Shown: piece by piece, positions 32,641 to 46,000 of the stretch | How positions within the stretch are numbered: the first letter of the stretch is position 1 | Layout: every line of letters begins with the position of its first letter | Source: Ciona savignyi | Taxonomy: Eukaryota; Chordata; Ascidiacea; Phlebobranchia; Cionidae | Assembly: GCA_000149265.1 (NCBI GenBank) | Contig: CH003077.1 | Span: 282,677 to 346,676, forward strand | Direction: 5' to 3' | DNA: 64,000 nt | The notes under the pieces: model-generated | The model's input: only the letters and a program-made list of their open reading frames with translations | What the model was told of the DNA's origin: nothing | Databases searched by the model: none | Translations under genes and position numbers: made by a program

Positions 32641-33453
32641 ATGTTGTCTGTAATTCCCAAGTTAGAGCAGCTGTCTGCTCGAATTATCAGAGTGTTGGGT
32701 TGTAACCCTGGACCAATGACTCTTCAAGGTACAAATACATATCTGGTTGGAACTGGAAAAAAGCGGTTTTTAATCGATACAGGAAGCCATGATGTTCCAG
32801 AGTATATTGACTGTTTGCAAACTACACTTGATAAGAATAATATTGGGATTCAAGCAATTATTATAACACATTGGCATCATGATCATGTGGGTGGAATTGC
32901 TGGTATTTTTAGAAAGATATTGAAGAATGGTTCTGTACCGTTGTTGAAATTTCCACTTGGGGAATCAGAAGATACATCAGTAGACCAGCAGTATTCTTAC
33001 TTGAAAGACCAACAAGTATTAAAAACAGAAGGCGCCAGTCTTCGAGTTGTACATACACCTGGACATACAGTGGACCATATTGTACTGAAATTGGAAGAAG
33101 ACAATTCTGTTTTTTCCGGTGATTGCATCCTTGGGGAAGGAACTGCTGTGTTTGAAGACTTGGCTGATTACATGCAATCTCTGGAGAAAATTGCAGGTCT
33201 GAAACCTGATGTAATATACCCTGGTCATGGCCCTGTTATAAACAGCCCACTGGAAAATATTCAGCATTACATCAACCATCGCAATCAAAGAGAACAGCAA
33301 ATCATAGAATGCATAGAAGCAAAATACCCCGCTCCATTACAAAGTATGGACATGGTGAAGATAATATATAAAGATGTTCCAGAGCATCTGCACCCAGCTG
33401 CTGATAAGAATGTAAACAACCATCTTTCTAAGTTAAAAAAGGAAGGAAAATAA
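32641..33453 (+). CDS. LACTB2: Endoribonuclease LACTB2 (metallo-beta-lactamase fold), intronless
   Basis: In mammals LACTB2 is a mitochondrial single-strand endoribonuclease. This 270-aa frame (human 288) has the full metal-site set: THWHHDH at about residues 76-82, the HTPGHT histidine near 141, FSGD with the bridging aspartate near 160, and YPGHG near 196. The N-terminal LGCNPGPMTLQGTNTYLVG is the family signature and the C-terminal helical region ends in a lysine-rich tail. It is the third gene of the intronless run, 383 bases after the TBCK stop, and faces HENMT1 tail to tail with 229 bases between stop codons. Confidence 0.96.
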   Translation: MLSVIPKLEQLSARIIRVLGCNPGPMTLQGTNTYLVGTGKKRFLIDTGSHDVPEYIDCLQTTLDKNNIGIQAIIITHWHHDHVGGIAGIFRKILKNGSVPLLKFPLGESEDTSVDQQYSYLKDQQVLKTEGASLRVVHTPGHTVDHIVLKLEEDNSVFSGDCILGEGTAVFEDLADYMQSLEKIAGLKPDVIYPGHGPVINSPLENIQHYINHRNQREQQIIECIEAKYPAPLQSMDMVKIIYKDVPEHLHPAADKNVNNHLSKLKKEGK

Positions 33454-33682
33454 ATGAACAAAATGGAAAATGGGTTTTATCCAAATTATAAACAAACAGT
33501 GGAAATTTATACTTTTTTAATTATTTAATAGATCTATTATAAGGAGATTTAAAGTTTTAAATGTATTAATTTATTTAAAACATTGCATCATAACACTCTT
33601 TTTACATTGTAAATGTGCAACTTGTTTTAATTAAAAACGTGCAATTTTGCAATGTGTATAAATGAAATGAACATTTAAAAAA

Positions 33683-35793
33683 TCATTCGCTGTCCCAATT
33701 CCTTTCATTGAAATTGGTATTACTACAATCTTCCAGTGGTTCGCACAAATTATCCAGGGAGCTTATGCTTGACCTTTGAATGGAAAATTATATCAGAATT
33801 AGCAAACTTTAATTCGAGTAATTTTATTACAATTTTATACCTGTCTGAGTCTTCTGTTTGATTGAATTCAGTGTTCTGGACAATTATGCAATCTTCTTTT
33901 TCATTTAATTGCAAACCTTCAGTATGTTTTTTCTTTATCACATTTCTAAGGAAAATAACAATTATTAATATATTATACAGCAAAACATACGCTCTGTTCA
34001 CTGCATGAGAAATTATTTGAGCTGTAATGGTTAGTTATTTTCACATACCTTGGAGAAGTTTACCATGTATACGAAAGATAGTTAAGTTGGCATTTATTAC
34101 CTCACTGCATCTGCATTTGAATTCTCCATCAAGTAATGTTTGCATAGGAATATTAATGGTATCCTTGTGTATGTGTCATTAGCATGTATCATTTCAGGAT
34201 CAAAGTCGCAATTTAGTGTGTGCAAATTTCCACTATAAAACTTGAATAAAACTCGTAAATTCGGATCAAATTTAGAAAGACAGATAGGAGAAGTTTCTGT
34301 TGGTTCATAAATATTCGATTTCTCAATTCCATCTTCAAACTGTGTTGTATCAGACACTTTTCTAGCATCTGTGTAACGTTGTCGAAGTTTGTGAAAATAA
34401 TTTGAACGAAATCGGTTTTGTGGAACAACATCAGGGGGATATCTTGGAAAGTTGTAAATATTTTTTGTTTCAGAATTTGCCTTTTCTTCAGTTGTGTTGG
34501 CATCATCATCACTGAACTGGCCTATTTCTACTTCTTTATATAATCTTTGCATTACTTCCTCTCTAGATTTCTTGTTTTCCCAAATTTGTCTACCCTGGTT
34601 ACAAGTTCTGGGCAAATTATTGTTTTCTTTTTCCAATAGAAACTTTGGTTTTGCGGCTAAAACACAAGCGGTTACGATTAATCCAACACAACGTAGAACA
34701 TTCCCATGTAGTTTGTCATTTATCTGATCAGCCTTTGACTGAAAGGGGTAGACTGCTTCACTTACAAGCTGAAAGCTTTTAACATTGGCAGGTTCATGAA
34801 AATGTGTACGCGAATCTTGCAGTTTGGTGAAAATAGCGAATTGACTGCAATAACCAAAGTTTTGTGTTTTGTCAGGATCAACACCAACGCCATCGTATTC
34901 AACCGAATATTGATAATCTTTGCATATATTTTCACACCAGGATTGAAATTGTTTCCGTGTCCACTCAAACTTATGGTCCCAATGTCTAAAGCATCCGTTT
35001 AAACCAAAAAGTACATTAAAATCCGCGTTTGGTGTCGAAATAATCACTGTTTTTGGATTGATGTATCCAAATACAGCCTGTGGAAAGTCTTCCAATGTTT
35101 TTGGCAACAAATGCTCAATAAGTTCGATGGAAACTACAGCATCATAGTTACGCAATCTTTCATCAAACTCACTTACAGATCCCTAAAAAGTAAAAGAATC
35201 ACATTTTCCTCCTCTTTTTAAACTTTGCCAGTTTGCTTTTATGATTTCGCTGTTGAATGTTACTTTTATGTTGGAAATATATATACCGATATTGCATTAC
35301 ATAGACCCAAAGAAACATAGTTGTGGTTAGAATTTAATATCATGTCATAATACACAGGCATCTACTGTATTTTTTATTTAAGGGCCAGCATACACTGTAC
35401 AGGTATTTTATAAAAATACCTGATATAGACGGATGGTCAGAGGATTGAACCTCTTATTAAGAAAGTCATATGCTTGTGGATCCAATTTGTGTGAACATCC
35501 ACGTAATAAACTTCCATCCAAATCCACACCGCTGATTTCTTTCACATACTCTTCATGTCGCAATAAATTTATCAATTTACACTCAGCGCATCCGAGATCC
35601 ACAACCTTTATGCAACATATTAGTGGCTTATTGAGTCAAGAGGGCAAGACAGTATTTGTAGAAACACGCATACCTTTTCGGGTCGTAAACGGGACAGTAA
35701 TTCGAGGACTTTATTGTACCTCTGGACGTAGAGTTTTGGTTCGAATGTAACACCCGTTGATGCTTTATTTTCAGCTGCTCGAGTACCACACAT
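33683..35793 (-). CDS. HENMT1: Small RNA 2'-O-methyltransferase (HEN1 homologue)
   Basis: Methylates the 3'-terminal 2'-OH of piRNAs to stabilise them, mainly in the germline. Five minus-strand exons in phase: 35793-35674, 35605-35420, 35182-34101, 33945-33841, 33773-33683, total 527 aa (human 393). The SAM-binding motif VVDLGC is at about 41-46. The metal tetrad expected for HEN1 is visible as Glu122, Glu125 and His126 in ELIEH and His172 in FRHWDHKFEWTR, plus GYCSQFAIF. The C-terminal half is long, poorly conserved and acidic, which accounts for the extra length. The last two small exons are supported only by phase and splice sites; if the donor at 34100 is ignored the frame stops at 34097. 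An acceptor-like CGTTAACTAG lies 12 bases before the ATG. Confidence 0.93.
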
Positions 35794-37054
35794 GTCACTT
35801 TAGATCTAGTTAACGAAAATTGTATATTTGTATAACCATACATACCAACACTGCATAGCGATTCAAATTGTGTATTACTTCCCGCTAATAATCGGACTAC
35901 AGATCAGTCATGCGAAGCACAAAAAGACGATATAAAGCCCAAATTAATATACCCAAGACGATACAATTTGTTTTAGATAATTTATAATAAAGTTTGTTGA
36001 CGGTATAAATTTATGTTTAATAATCTATGCGAATATTGGCATAAACCACGTTTAATTAATATATCTATGTTTGATATAATTTCACCAATGGGAGTCGACC
36101 ATTTCAAGTGTTCAAAATGGTCAGTGACGTCACAAGAGGGAAAGCGCGCGCAGTTTAAACGACTCTCGACGAAATGTAGTATTTTGTTGTTTGCAAACAA
36201 ATTAATGTTGTTTTTACGTGGTAAATATGCAAAAGAAATGATTTGTCGACTACTTTTAGCGATATTTATTTGTTAGTGATAATATTAAACGATTACAATT
36301 AATTTAACGCAGCTTGCTTTATGTTTTATTAAAAATGTTGCAAAACCCGTGTCCTCAAAGGGGAAACTAAAAGAAGGAAAACTGCACACTAAAATAAAGA
36401 TTAGGCGCAAGGATTAGTGCTTCGGCCGGGGTTGGAGATAGGATTAGCTCTGAGGTTAAGATTAGTGTTAAGAGCAGGGTTAAAATTAGTTTTAATTGTT
36501 TAAGTAAGCAGTTTCCCTCCTTTCTTCGTTCCGTCTCTTTACTGTTGTTCGTTAATGTACAAACTAATGTGATTTATCTAAAGAAACACTAGATATATAT
36601 AATGTAATCAGGGAAAAGGGTATGAAGATATGTAAATGATAAGTCTGATCCTATGGAAGTGGAATTCTATTGATGGACTTTTATCTTTTAAGCAAAAATA
36701 TATGCAGGGAAAAAGGAAAGACATTAACTTCAAACCCCAGTTGGAAAGTTTGTTTTCTGTACGCCGGATTTTGCGCCACTAATTTTTAACTTAATGACTT
36801 CAACGGAGGATATAAATTCTCCCATGCAATTGGCATTTTGAATTTTAAGCAATTTTCCCCTTTGTACTATTATATTAACTCTAGGTATAAAATATAATTT
36901 TGTTTAAGTTAAGTTTGTTGTGTATATTGATGATGAATTTGTGGTAGACTAATAAATAAATTACTCCAGGATTTTGATAGAGCATTGCTATGGTATAGGT
37001 ATATAAATTTGCTCAGCTCAAGTAAGTATCATCTTATAATTAAGGACTATTAAG
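35794..37054. other. Divergent intergenic region, HENMT1 to Ki-67
   Basis: Contains a family M MITE (36357-36535). TATATAAAT at about 37001 is a possible TATA box for the Ki-67 gene. Nothing else recognisable. Confidence 0.5.
36357..36535. mobile_element. Family M MITE
   Basis: Left GAAGGAAAACTGCACACTAA and right AAGTAAGCAGTTTCCCTCC are inverted; the interior has the GAGGTTAAGATTAGTG motif. Confidence 0.7.
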
Positions 37055-40000
37055 ATGCCTTTGTATGGAAAAATATACGTCATTCGACGGAATGGAACTG
37101 ATGGCTCTCAGTTCCCACTTACTTCACGATCCTGTCTGTTTGGAAGGTCAGTATATAGATAGATATATATTGGTAGCCTTAATGTTTATGTATGTACGAC
37201 TTTTGTTTTAAAACCCAATTTTTTTTGTTTCTTAAAACCTTTTTTAGACTATTTTGAGAGCAAAACCACATAATAATGTTTTAAACTTATACTATAAAAA
37301 AATAATTTGAAAGTAAATTAACACTATCGTTATTCCATCTTTTCCCTGTTTTTACCTTTTTTTACAGAAGGTCCTGTCCGTGTTTTTTTCATGGAGACAA
37401 AAATCTACCTAAACTTAACTTGATTCTAAAATTTTATAGTTAAATCACGACCTTATTATAATACAGGAGATTGGACTGCGACATTCGGATTCAACTGCCG
37501 ACCGTATCGAACGAACATTGTCGATTAGAAGCTGGGGAAAACGGGGAGTTTGAGCTGCAAAATTTAAGTCCGGTAATGCTTTTATGTTTTTAATACCTGA
37601 AGTGTCGACAATTTTTTTTTAAGCTGTGCAACTATGGATATGAAATGTATATAAATGTAGCTAACAATATTTTTATTTGTGGACCAATTAGCAAAATAGC
37701 TCATTGCGCCGCCTTTCAGTCGAATGGTTGCAGGTGGTAGCAAAATAGTCAGTTGTGTCCTTGGCAAGGTGCTTAAAGGATATTACGTGACCAGCGGATT
37801 AATTGGATATACCCGGTAACAATATATTTTTAATATTAATACACAATGTAACAAACAAATTCTTTAATAATTTTTTTTCTTACAGAACCAAACGAAGGTA
37901 AATGGGGATTTGTTGAAAGGCAGTACCATTGTCCGCCACAAAGATGTGTTTACTATTCATGATCGATCTTTCAGGTACAATCTTACATTCATGGAAATAT
38001 CTTTTGTAGCCTATTTTGGATTTTAAATGAGTTTTAATGACTGTCGTTTTTCACTTTTTCTAATTTTTTATCAAAGGTCCTGCTTTGTATATTATCATGG
38101 CAACAAAAATAAAATATAAAATCAACTTTACAGACTTCAGATACCTTTTAATGCAATAAAAATGTTATATGCTGGATGGTGATTTGTTTATTATAGAAGT
38201 CATTTGAAGTCACACTTTTATTATCAGGTTTGAGTATCCAGAAAATACAGCTTTTTGCAAAACTCCTGCAAAAGAGGCAACGAAAAAGGAAACTCCGGGG
38301 AAAAAGACGCCGCTACGTATGTGTACCTATGGCCTTGCCTTCACCCATGAGTTGGGCTATTTCTGTTTTATTATAGTTGTACAGCCGTTTAATTTTGCAC
38401 ACATACTGACAAAACTGTTGGGGAACAAAACTGTTGCAGTTTGGTTGCAATTAGCTAATATGCAGCCATTTTCTTCATTTTATAGTCGATTTTTAGACAC
38501 ACACAATTTAAAAGACTTTTTTACAAAAAAAATTGTAAGGGACCATGTATTACTGATACTGCGATAACAAGTTTTGTAGCATGGCGTATGATAGTACATT
38601 CAAAAGTAACCAAACACACATTCATTCTGTGCAGGTGAAATCCAGGCAAGCAATCCTGGGAATGATTCCCCATTCGGCGCTTTGGTCAAAGATATGAAGA
38701 AAAGTTTGAAGTCCACACCTAAAAAGTCAAAGGTGAATATACCTTATATTTTTTATTAAACTTTATTTTTATAGATTATGTATGATATGATAGATACATT
38801 TAATGTTGATTTTAGTCTTGGTGTGTACTGTGTATACTATACAAAGACGACTTAAAAGCATGAAATCAATTTGATTTTAGTATTCGTTTTTTTTTTCTAT
38901 TTCTAGCCGAAGAGTAGCGTCGAAAATGCTGAAAACTACAATTCTGGGAAGAAGAAAAATGAGCGAAAATCTATCGACAAAAGAAAAAGGTAAAGACCAG
39001 TGCGGTATTTGAATTTAGTTTCAAAGCTGTATCTTTGCTTTCTCTGCATTCTTTTTACTGTTGCTTTCTATGGCAATTTAATTTCAATTATTTAGTTTTC
39101 ATTTTAGGAGAGAAACAGAAATATATAATTACATTTTAGTTTTATAGTAGTCATTAAAACTTGAGCCAAATTCGTATAAAAGTTTATTTCCATCAAATAT
39201 TTGCCTTGATCGAACTCCTTTAGCATGATGTAATTGCTGCCAGTACTAACACATATTTACAAATCACAATACTTTGTACTATTTGACATATTATCATTAT
39301 AATTTAGCTGTTTTAAAATTAATAATTTTTTGCAGTAAAAGCCCATCAACACGGACAAATACAAACCCACAAGATTCTGTTGCTATTCCGTGCGAAAATA
39401 CCGCTGACCTTGCAAATATCAATCAGGATTCAAACAAAACCACCGTCACATCTGTACTTGATGACAATTCCAACAACTCTGGCTTCAGCTCCTTGAACTC
39501 AAGTGGAACTGTGGACTCACTCAACAAGGGAATGATCAACTCTACAATCTCAGAAGAATCGGAGACTTCTGTTTGTGAGGAGAAGAGCAAAAGAAGAAAA
39601 AGTCGCCGATCTTCACTGCGCAAGTCCCTTCCAACAACCAGCAATGAAGAAAGCCCTGTATCGAATGAAAATGAAGTTCTAACTGAAAAGGATGAAATGC
39701 TAATTCTAGAAACCATGAAAGCTGTGCAGAAGAGCCCGCGTCCGGTTATTAAAACAAGCACCGAGATACCAAAAGACACCCCAACTATATCTTTAACGAC
39801 TTCTAGTGACTGTGCATCTGAGGAACAAGATCCATACGATTTCACTTCTTCACCACCTGGGACTTCCCCTCAACCGAAAAGCCCGAAAAATTATCGCCGC
39901 CGATCATCAGGGTCATGTGGTATGAGCAGAAAGAAGGCATTGCTTACGATGGGCAGTCCACGCATATCACGTTCTACTCCTTTGCATGATACTTTGGAGG

Positions 40001-43000
40001 ATTATAAGCGGAAATCGATTCCACTTGTTGAAGATGTTGAGGAGATTGAGAATAATTCCTCCCCAATCAAGAAACCACCTTCAAGACTCCACACATTCAA
40101 AACGCCATCGATACTCTTCAAAGACACCCCTGTTGCGGTTCGGAAATCCCGTCGTGTATCGTTTGGACCCCAACTTAGCCCCGAAGAGTTCCACAAAGAA
40201 CTACCCCCAAACACACCCGTCAAGAAAGGAGCGTTGGCCCCAATTCCGCTGGATATCTCAAAACCATTGCTTCCCAGTCGGAAATCTGTCTCCTTTTGCC
40301 CCCCGTCAAGCTTGGAGCCGGTGGAAGAGTTGGCAGCTGAAGACACCACGCCGGTCACGACACGAAGAGTTTCGCGTACCCCAACTCCATTCAAACCATC
40401 CAGTGACAAACCAAAGCACAAGTCGCTGTTACAACACGTACTCATTGCATCAATGAATGACCAGAGGTAGTTTAGTTGATTAATTGTTAGCACTTGTACT
40501 AAATAACGAAATACCACATTGAAGCCATTACTGCGGCAGTCTTGATCTGAATCTAAAATGCATTATGCACAAAAATGTATCAAGCTTTAGTTATTTTATT
40601 TTAAGCAATAGATTGGAGTATTTTCAAAGCATAATGCATGAAGCATGTTGCTTTTTATCTTAAGATGTTTTACAGTAGTTAATTTATTTTTGCCCTAGCA
40701 ATAAATACCAGCAAATAAAATCATTTACAGCACAGAAAAATTCAGCAAAATGAAAACAAAAATGAAATTTTGTTAAAACACATCATTTAAAAATAGGAAA
40801 TAAATATTAAAAATTAAGCGTACTAAACTGTCGGAACTGGGCTAGATTACAATAATTTGCAAACAGATTTTGTTTGCCCGTTTGGTAACCCCCTTGGTTT
40901 TCCCATCCACAGGGATAAACATGAATATCCTATCCTAAGTCCATTGAGTATCTGACATGAATTACATTGTAAACATAAGGTTATTTCTACAGTGTTGAAA
41001 GTTCGCCTGAGCTAACAGAGAAACCGACCAGTGAAGAAAATAAAAGGTATTTTTTGAATTTATTTATTTTATACCTTTGTAATTGAGTCAGTTGAGTAAC
41101 ACCCAAAATGCATGAAGTTTTATAAGTAAAAATTTGATTAAATATGAGTGTAAAAGAAAAATATTCAATATTAATTAAGTTTTATATAAATGTATAAAAG
41201 TTATTTTATTATCATTTATTTTACATTACATTACAAATTAATCATTTATTTTGGTTGTAATAGAATTTTAAAAAAATCTAGAAAAAAATTATAAAAAAAC
41301 AACAATTTCTGTTTAAATGAATAAGATTTAACTTTGCAGGATTGAAAGTAGCCAAGCTGATTCAGAGTCATCAGAAAACATTGATGAACCAGATACACTG
41401 ATTGATGGTGAAAGGTATAACTTCTAGCTTTATAAAATTGACCTCATTTCATTAAGACCTGTCCATACTGATACAGAACTAAGCGTTTTAATTATTAAAC
41501 CAAAACTTTTAACATAGGGGGTGAATTTATTTTCCAATTGGTGTAATAGTTTTTTATTCTGTGTAAATATTGTTTTTATGGCCATTTTGGATATGGCAAA
41601 ACATCTAAATCGTTTCAAAACTGAGCCAGGCTTCATTTTCTGACATAATAAAATAAACATAGAATTAAGCCCAAGCAAGTTTCATGCAGCCTTCAAGCAT
41701 AGACAAGACTTTAATGCTGTGTTCTATGAATTCATATATGCTAATATTGCAATTTACTTTTCAGCAGAGTGCAGTCAGATGAAGAAGAAAAAGTTGCCAA
41801 GAGTCCTCAGGTAATATAATAGTCTGGAAATTTATAAACCTTTTAAAATTTTAGGTCAAACACATCAAAGCCAAATATTACTTGATAGCAAAGTTACTTG
41901 ACATCTTATATGCTGGTTTTTGCATGATGATGTTTTGTTGCCATTAAAGTTGTTATGAGTAATTCAACTCATAAAAATCAAGATAAAAAGTCAGGAAAAT
42001 GTTCTCATAGTGTTTTTTTCATTTTAATTTAATTCTGCCAATTGGCCTTATATCAAGATTAGTATACACGAAGTCATGTCTATATTTTCTGTTTAACCTC
42101 ATAGCTTAGACCAGTGGTTCTTAAACTTGTTGGAGGTACCGAACCCCGCAAGTTTTATGCGCGCATTCACCGAACCCTTCGTTGAAATTCAAAATATATC
42201 TGTTAAAAAACTTGAGCCTAAAGTGAACTTATCCTAATCTCCGCTGAACCCCTGATACTGACTCATCGAACCCAGTTTAAGAACCACTGGCTTAGACTAT
42301 TAATTTGATTTATGGAATAAAATTTGTGTTTTACAGAAAAGGCGATCTCGCCGAAACACTCCGATTGCAAATGTGCACAAGACTGCTACAAACCTGTAAG
42401 TTCTATGCGATACCAACTGTAATCTGACCACGGTTATAACTCAGGGGTGGGCAACCTTTAGTTGCAGTTTGTTAGTTTAATAATAATATCATATTGAAAG
42501 CAACTTCACGTACCAACCATTGTTATGTATGGTTTGCATATTCAGCTACCTAATTTGAATATTGGTAAGGAAAAAAATATTTTATTAATTTTATAGCATA
42601 TATTATAGAGCAAGGGTGGGCTCACTTTTTAAACCAGGGCCAAAATTATATCTTAGACTGGCAGGCCAAGTGATGAGTTTTTTACTGTTGATAAAAAAAT
42701 ACTAAACTAGAAATGTAATTACTCGTTAACAGGAAAGCACTTTTGCGTCACAGAAATATAGCTGTGACATCATAATTTAGCTATGACATCACTATTTAGT
42801 CTTGCAACATGTTGATAACATTCGGCGGGACAGAGGGTTTAAATTTCCAAATGCCTATAGTTTAGATGTTGTCAAATCGCTCGATTCGAGGCAAACCACA
42901 CAGCAGGCTATGAAAAAACTTCTTTTGTAGATTCCGCCGGAGAAGTTCTGGAAAAATGAACAAACCCCTGTGGTCGGAAATCGTCAAGAAAGATTTGAAA

Positions 43001-46000
43001 TCGGTGGTTTCATCTGAAACTGTTACCGTCACCAAGCCATTAACTGTAAGTATTGTTGAGATTATTAAATTGACATTAAAATCATCCTTTTTTGGTGTTT
43101 TGTACCATTTTTGATTAAAAAAACTGTTATAGAACTAATTTATGAATATATACAAAGTTTATTATTTAAGCTATGGATATATTATTTTAATTTGTTTTTG
43201 TTCATAGTTATGTTTGATTCAAGTTTAATTATTGATTTGGTTTATTTTACTAGGAGGTACCAGAGGTGCAACTTACAGCACTAACTTTACCTTTATACTC
43301 TAAGTATTCTAAATCACTGCTTGAGCCACATACGTCTCTTTAACCCGGATGCAGCTCTTATTAATTAATTTTATTGCCCTGTAAGTGGAATACACATGTG
43401 AGTAAAACAAACAGAAGAACACACCCGTCTTTATCTTACGTAGTGTTGTTTTCCCTTTTTTGCGAAAATATTATTAGTTTTGCGGCTCCCAGTGATTTTT
43501 ATTTTCTGGAATATCTGTTAAACTGGCTCTTTAAGAGCAAAAAGTTTGCTGACCCCTGGTTAAACAAACATTACTACAGAAAAACACCAAGAAAGGTGCA
43601 AAGAAAAGGGGAACCCCCGCACGTGGAACCCCCCACCATATTGATTCACCAGCAACCATATACATCGGTCGTGCGAAAACCCGATTCCAGCCCACCAGGA
43701 CCCCACGTCCATCTAAGACTGCAGCTCCTGTGGTGAGTGCATGTTTGCTTACTATGGCTGGGTGAATACTTAGATTTTGATAACTTATCATATAAATGAC
43801 GTTAACTAGATTTGATAGGAAAACAGTTTATGGGAAATTGTTTGGTTGCTTTAATATTAATGTAGATTAAAATCTCTAAATCTATATCTGTTCAAATATA
43901 CATTGCTTTTTATTGATGAGAGATGGAAAGTAGTAGACACTGGTAGAGTTACGAGAGTTTTTTATACACAGTAACAGCTTGCTTTGTTTGGTTTACACAC
44001 ATAATCAGCTATCCATTTTGTTTATAACTTAAATCGTTGTCAATAATATTAGACCAAGTGTCATAATATGGGATTTGTTATGCTAAATTCTTTATAAAGT
44101 TTGCACTTTAAGCATATGGGTACTTAGTAATTTTTTCTAGCATACTTTATATTGGTATACCGTCCGATCGGGTATTCTGATAGATTAGTGTGTCACCTTT
44201 TAACCGAAGGGTTGCAGGTTTGCTAGTCAGTTGTGTCCTTGGGCAAGACACTTTACGGACATTACCTGAACCGAGTGGATTAATGGGTTCTACCAAATTG
44301 AAGGAACGTTTCTATCATACACAACACACTGCAATAGCTCCGGTAACCCGATGGTGGTCGCGATGTGATCTGACGATTGCCCGTGTGTTAACCCCCTTGG
44401 TTTCCCATCCACAGGGATAAACATGAATATCCTATTGTTGAAAGTATTTGTTTCCAGATAAGCTTGGGTTGTAAATATAATATTATACCCATGAACCTGT
44501 ATACATGTTCAGTGTGTATCCACCATGGCAATACACCATCATCCTAATGTGTTTTACTTCAATAGAAACTCGATCTTCCACTTGACGAGAGCTTCGGAGG
44601 AGTTGAAGAAATCTTCCGAACTCCTCATCTTGCGGAGGACTCCATCGGATCAGAGGATTATCATCTTTACGATGATCTCCATACTCCGGAGGGGAGCATG
44701 ATCGTTTCGCCGTTCGCAACCTCCGCCAAACGATCTTCAGTGAGGAGGAGGACCTCCGGAAGAATGGGAGCGGATTCGGGAGCTTCTCCTGATCTCTGTC
44801 GAGCGAGGAAGATGGATGTGGGTGCGGGTGATGATAAAGAGGAAGAGGATATTTTCTTTGGGATCAAGAATCTTTTTAAGGAATTATCGGATGAGAATTC
44901 AAGTGATGAGGATGCGAGGGGTGGGATAGAGGATGATAGAGTATCGGAAGATGCACCTCAGGATCAAGATTCTGCTCCTGAAGATCAAACCTCGAATAAT
45001 ACTGATTCTCTACCTGAAGATGATGAAATTAATGATGAAGCATCATCTGCAGAGTCCTCCACTGATAAAGATGCTTCTTCATTCCAAGTTCGGTCTGTTC
45101 GGCCAAAGCGTCACAAGAACAGTCCAGTGGAAGAAAACTTTGGGACCAAACGTCTGTTGAAAACGCCGAAACAAAAAAACAAATCTCATCCAGTTGATGC
45201 TAACTTTGGTCTAAAGAGGTTGATGGTTACTCCGAAGGAAAAGAAGAAAAATGAACCAGTGGAGGAGAAATTAGGAACAAAGAGATTATTGCAGACTCCG
45301 AAAGTAAGGCAGCCTGTAAAGGAACCTGTCAATGAACACTTCGGGACAAAGAGACTTATGAAAACTCCCCGGGAAAAGAAAAATAAACCTGTCATCGACC
45401 ATTTTGGCACAAAGCGTCTCTTGCAAACACCCAAAGAAAAGCAGATTAATGAACCAGTTGAGGAGAAGTTTGGAACAAAACGACTTCTGAAAACCCCCAA
45501 AGCAAAGAAAGTGATTGAGGCCGTCAAGGAGCATTTTGGGACGAAGCGTATCTTCACAACCCCGGTTCACCATTCCGCAGAACCTGCTGTTGAAAGTAAG
45601 TTCGGCTTCACGAGGATATTCCATGAGGAAACCACTGCATCAGCCTCTGAAGCAATTCCGACAGAACAAGATAAAGGGTTGGATGGATTGCAACATCTGA
45701 TGAAATCTCCCAAAGCTAAATCTTCTTCTATGGAAGGCGACATTAATATGGATTCCATTATGGCATCGCCTGCTGGCTGGAGAAAGTCATTGAAATTAAG
45801 TAAACCAGAGATTGCTGTACCAGCAGATGAGCTTGCTGTACCAGCAGATGAGCTTGCTGTACCAGCAGATGAGCTTGCTGTACCAGCAGTTGAGCTTGCT
45901 GTACCAGCAGATGAGCTTGCTGTACCAGCAGATGAGCTTGCTCTACCAGCAGTTGAGCTTGCTGTACCAGCAGTTGAGCTTGCTGTACCAGCAGTTGAGC

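Noticed and set aside
43255-43315. A possible extra Ki-67 exon after TTTTACTAG
   Set aside because: The only donor nearby leaves a phase that does not fit the next exon, while the flanking exons join correctly without it.
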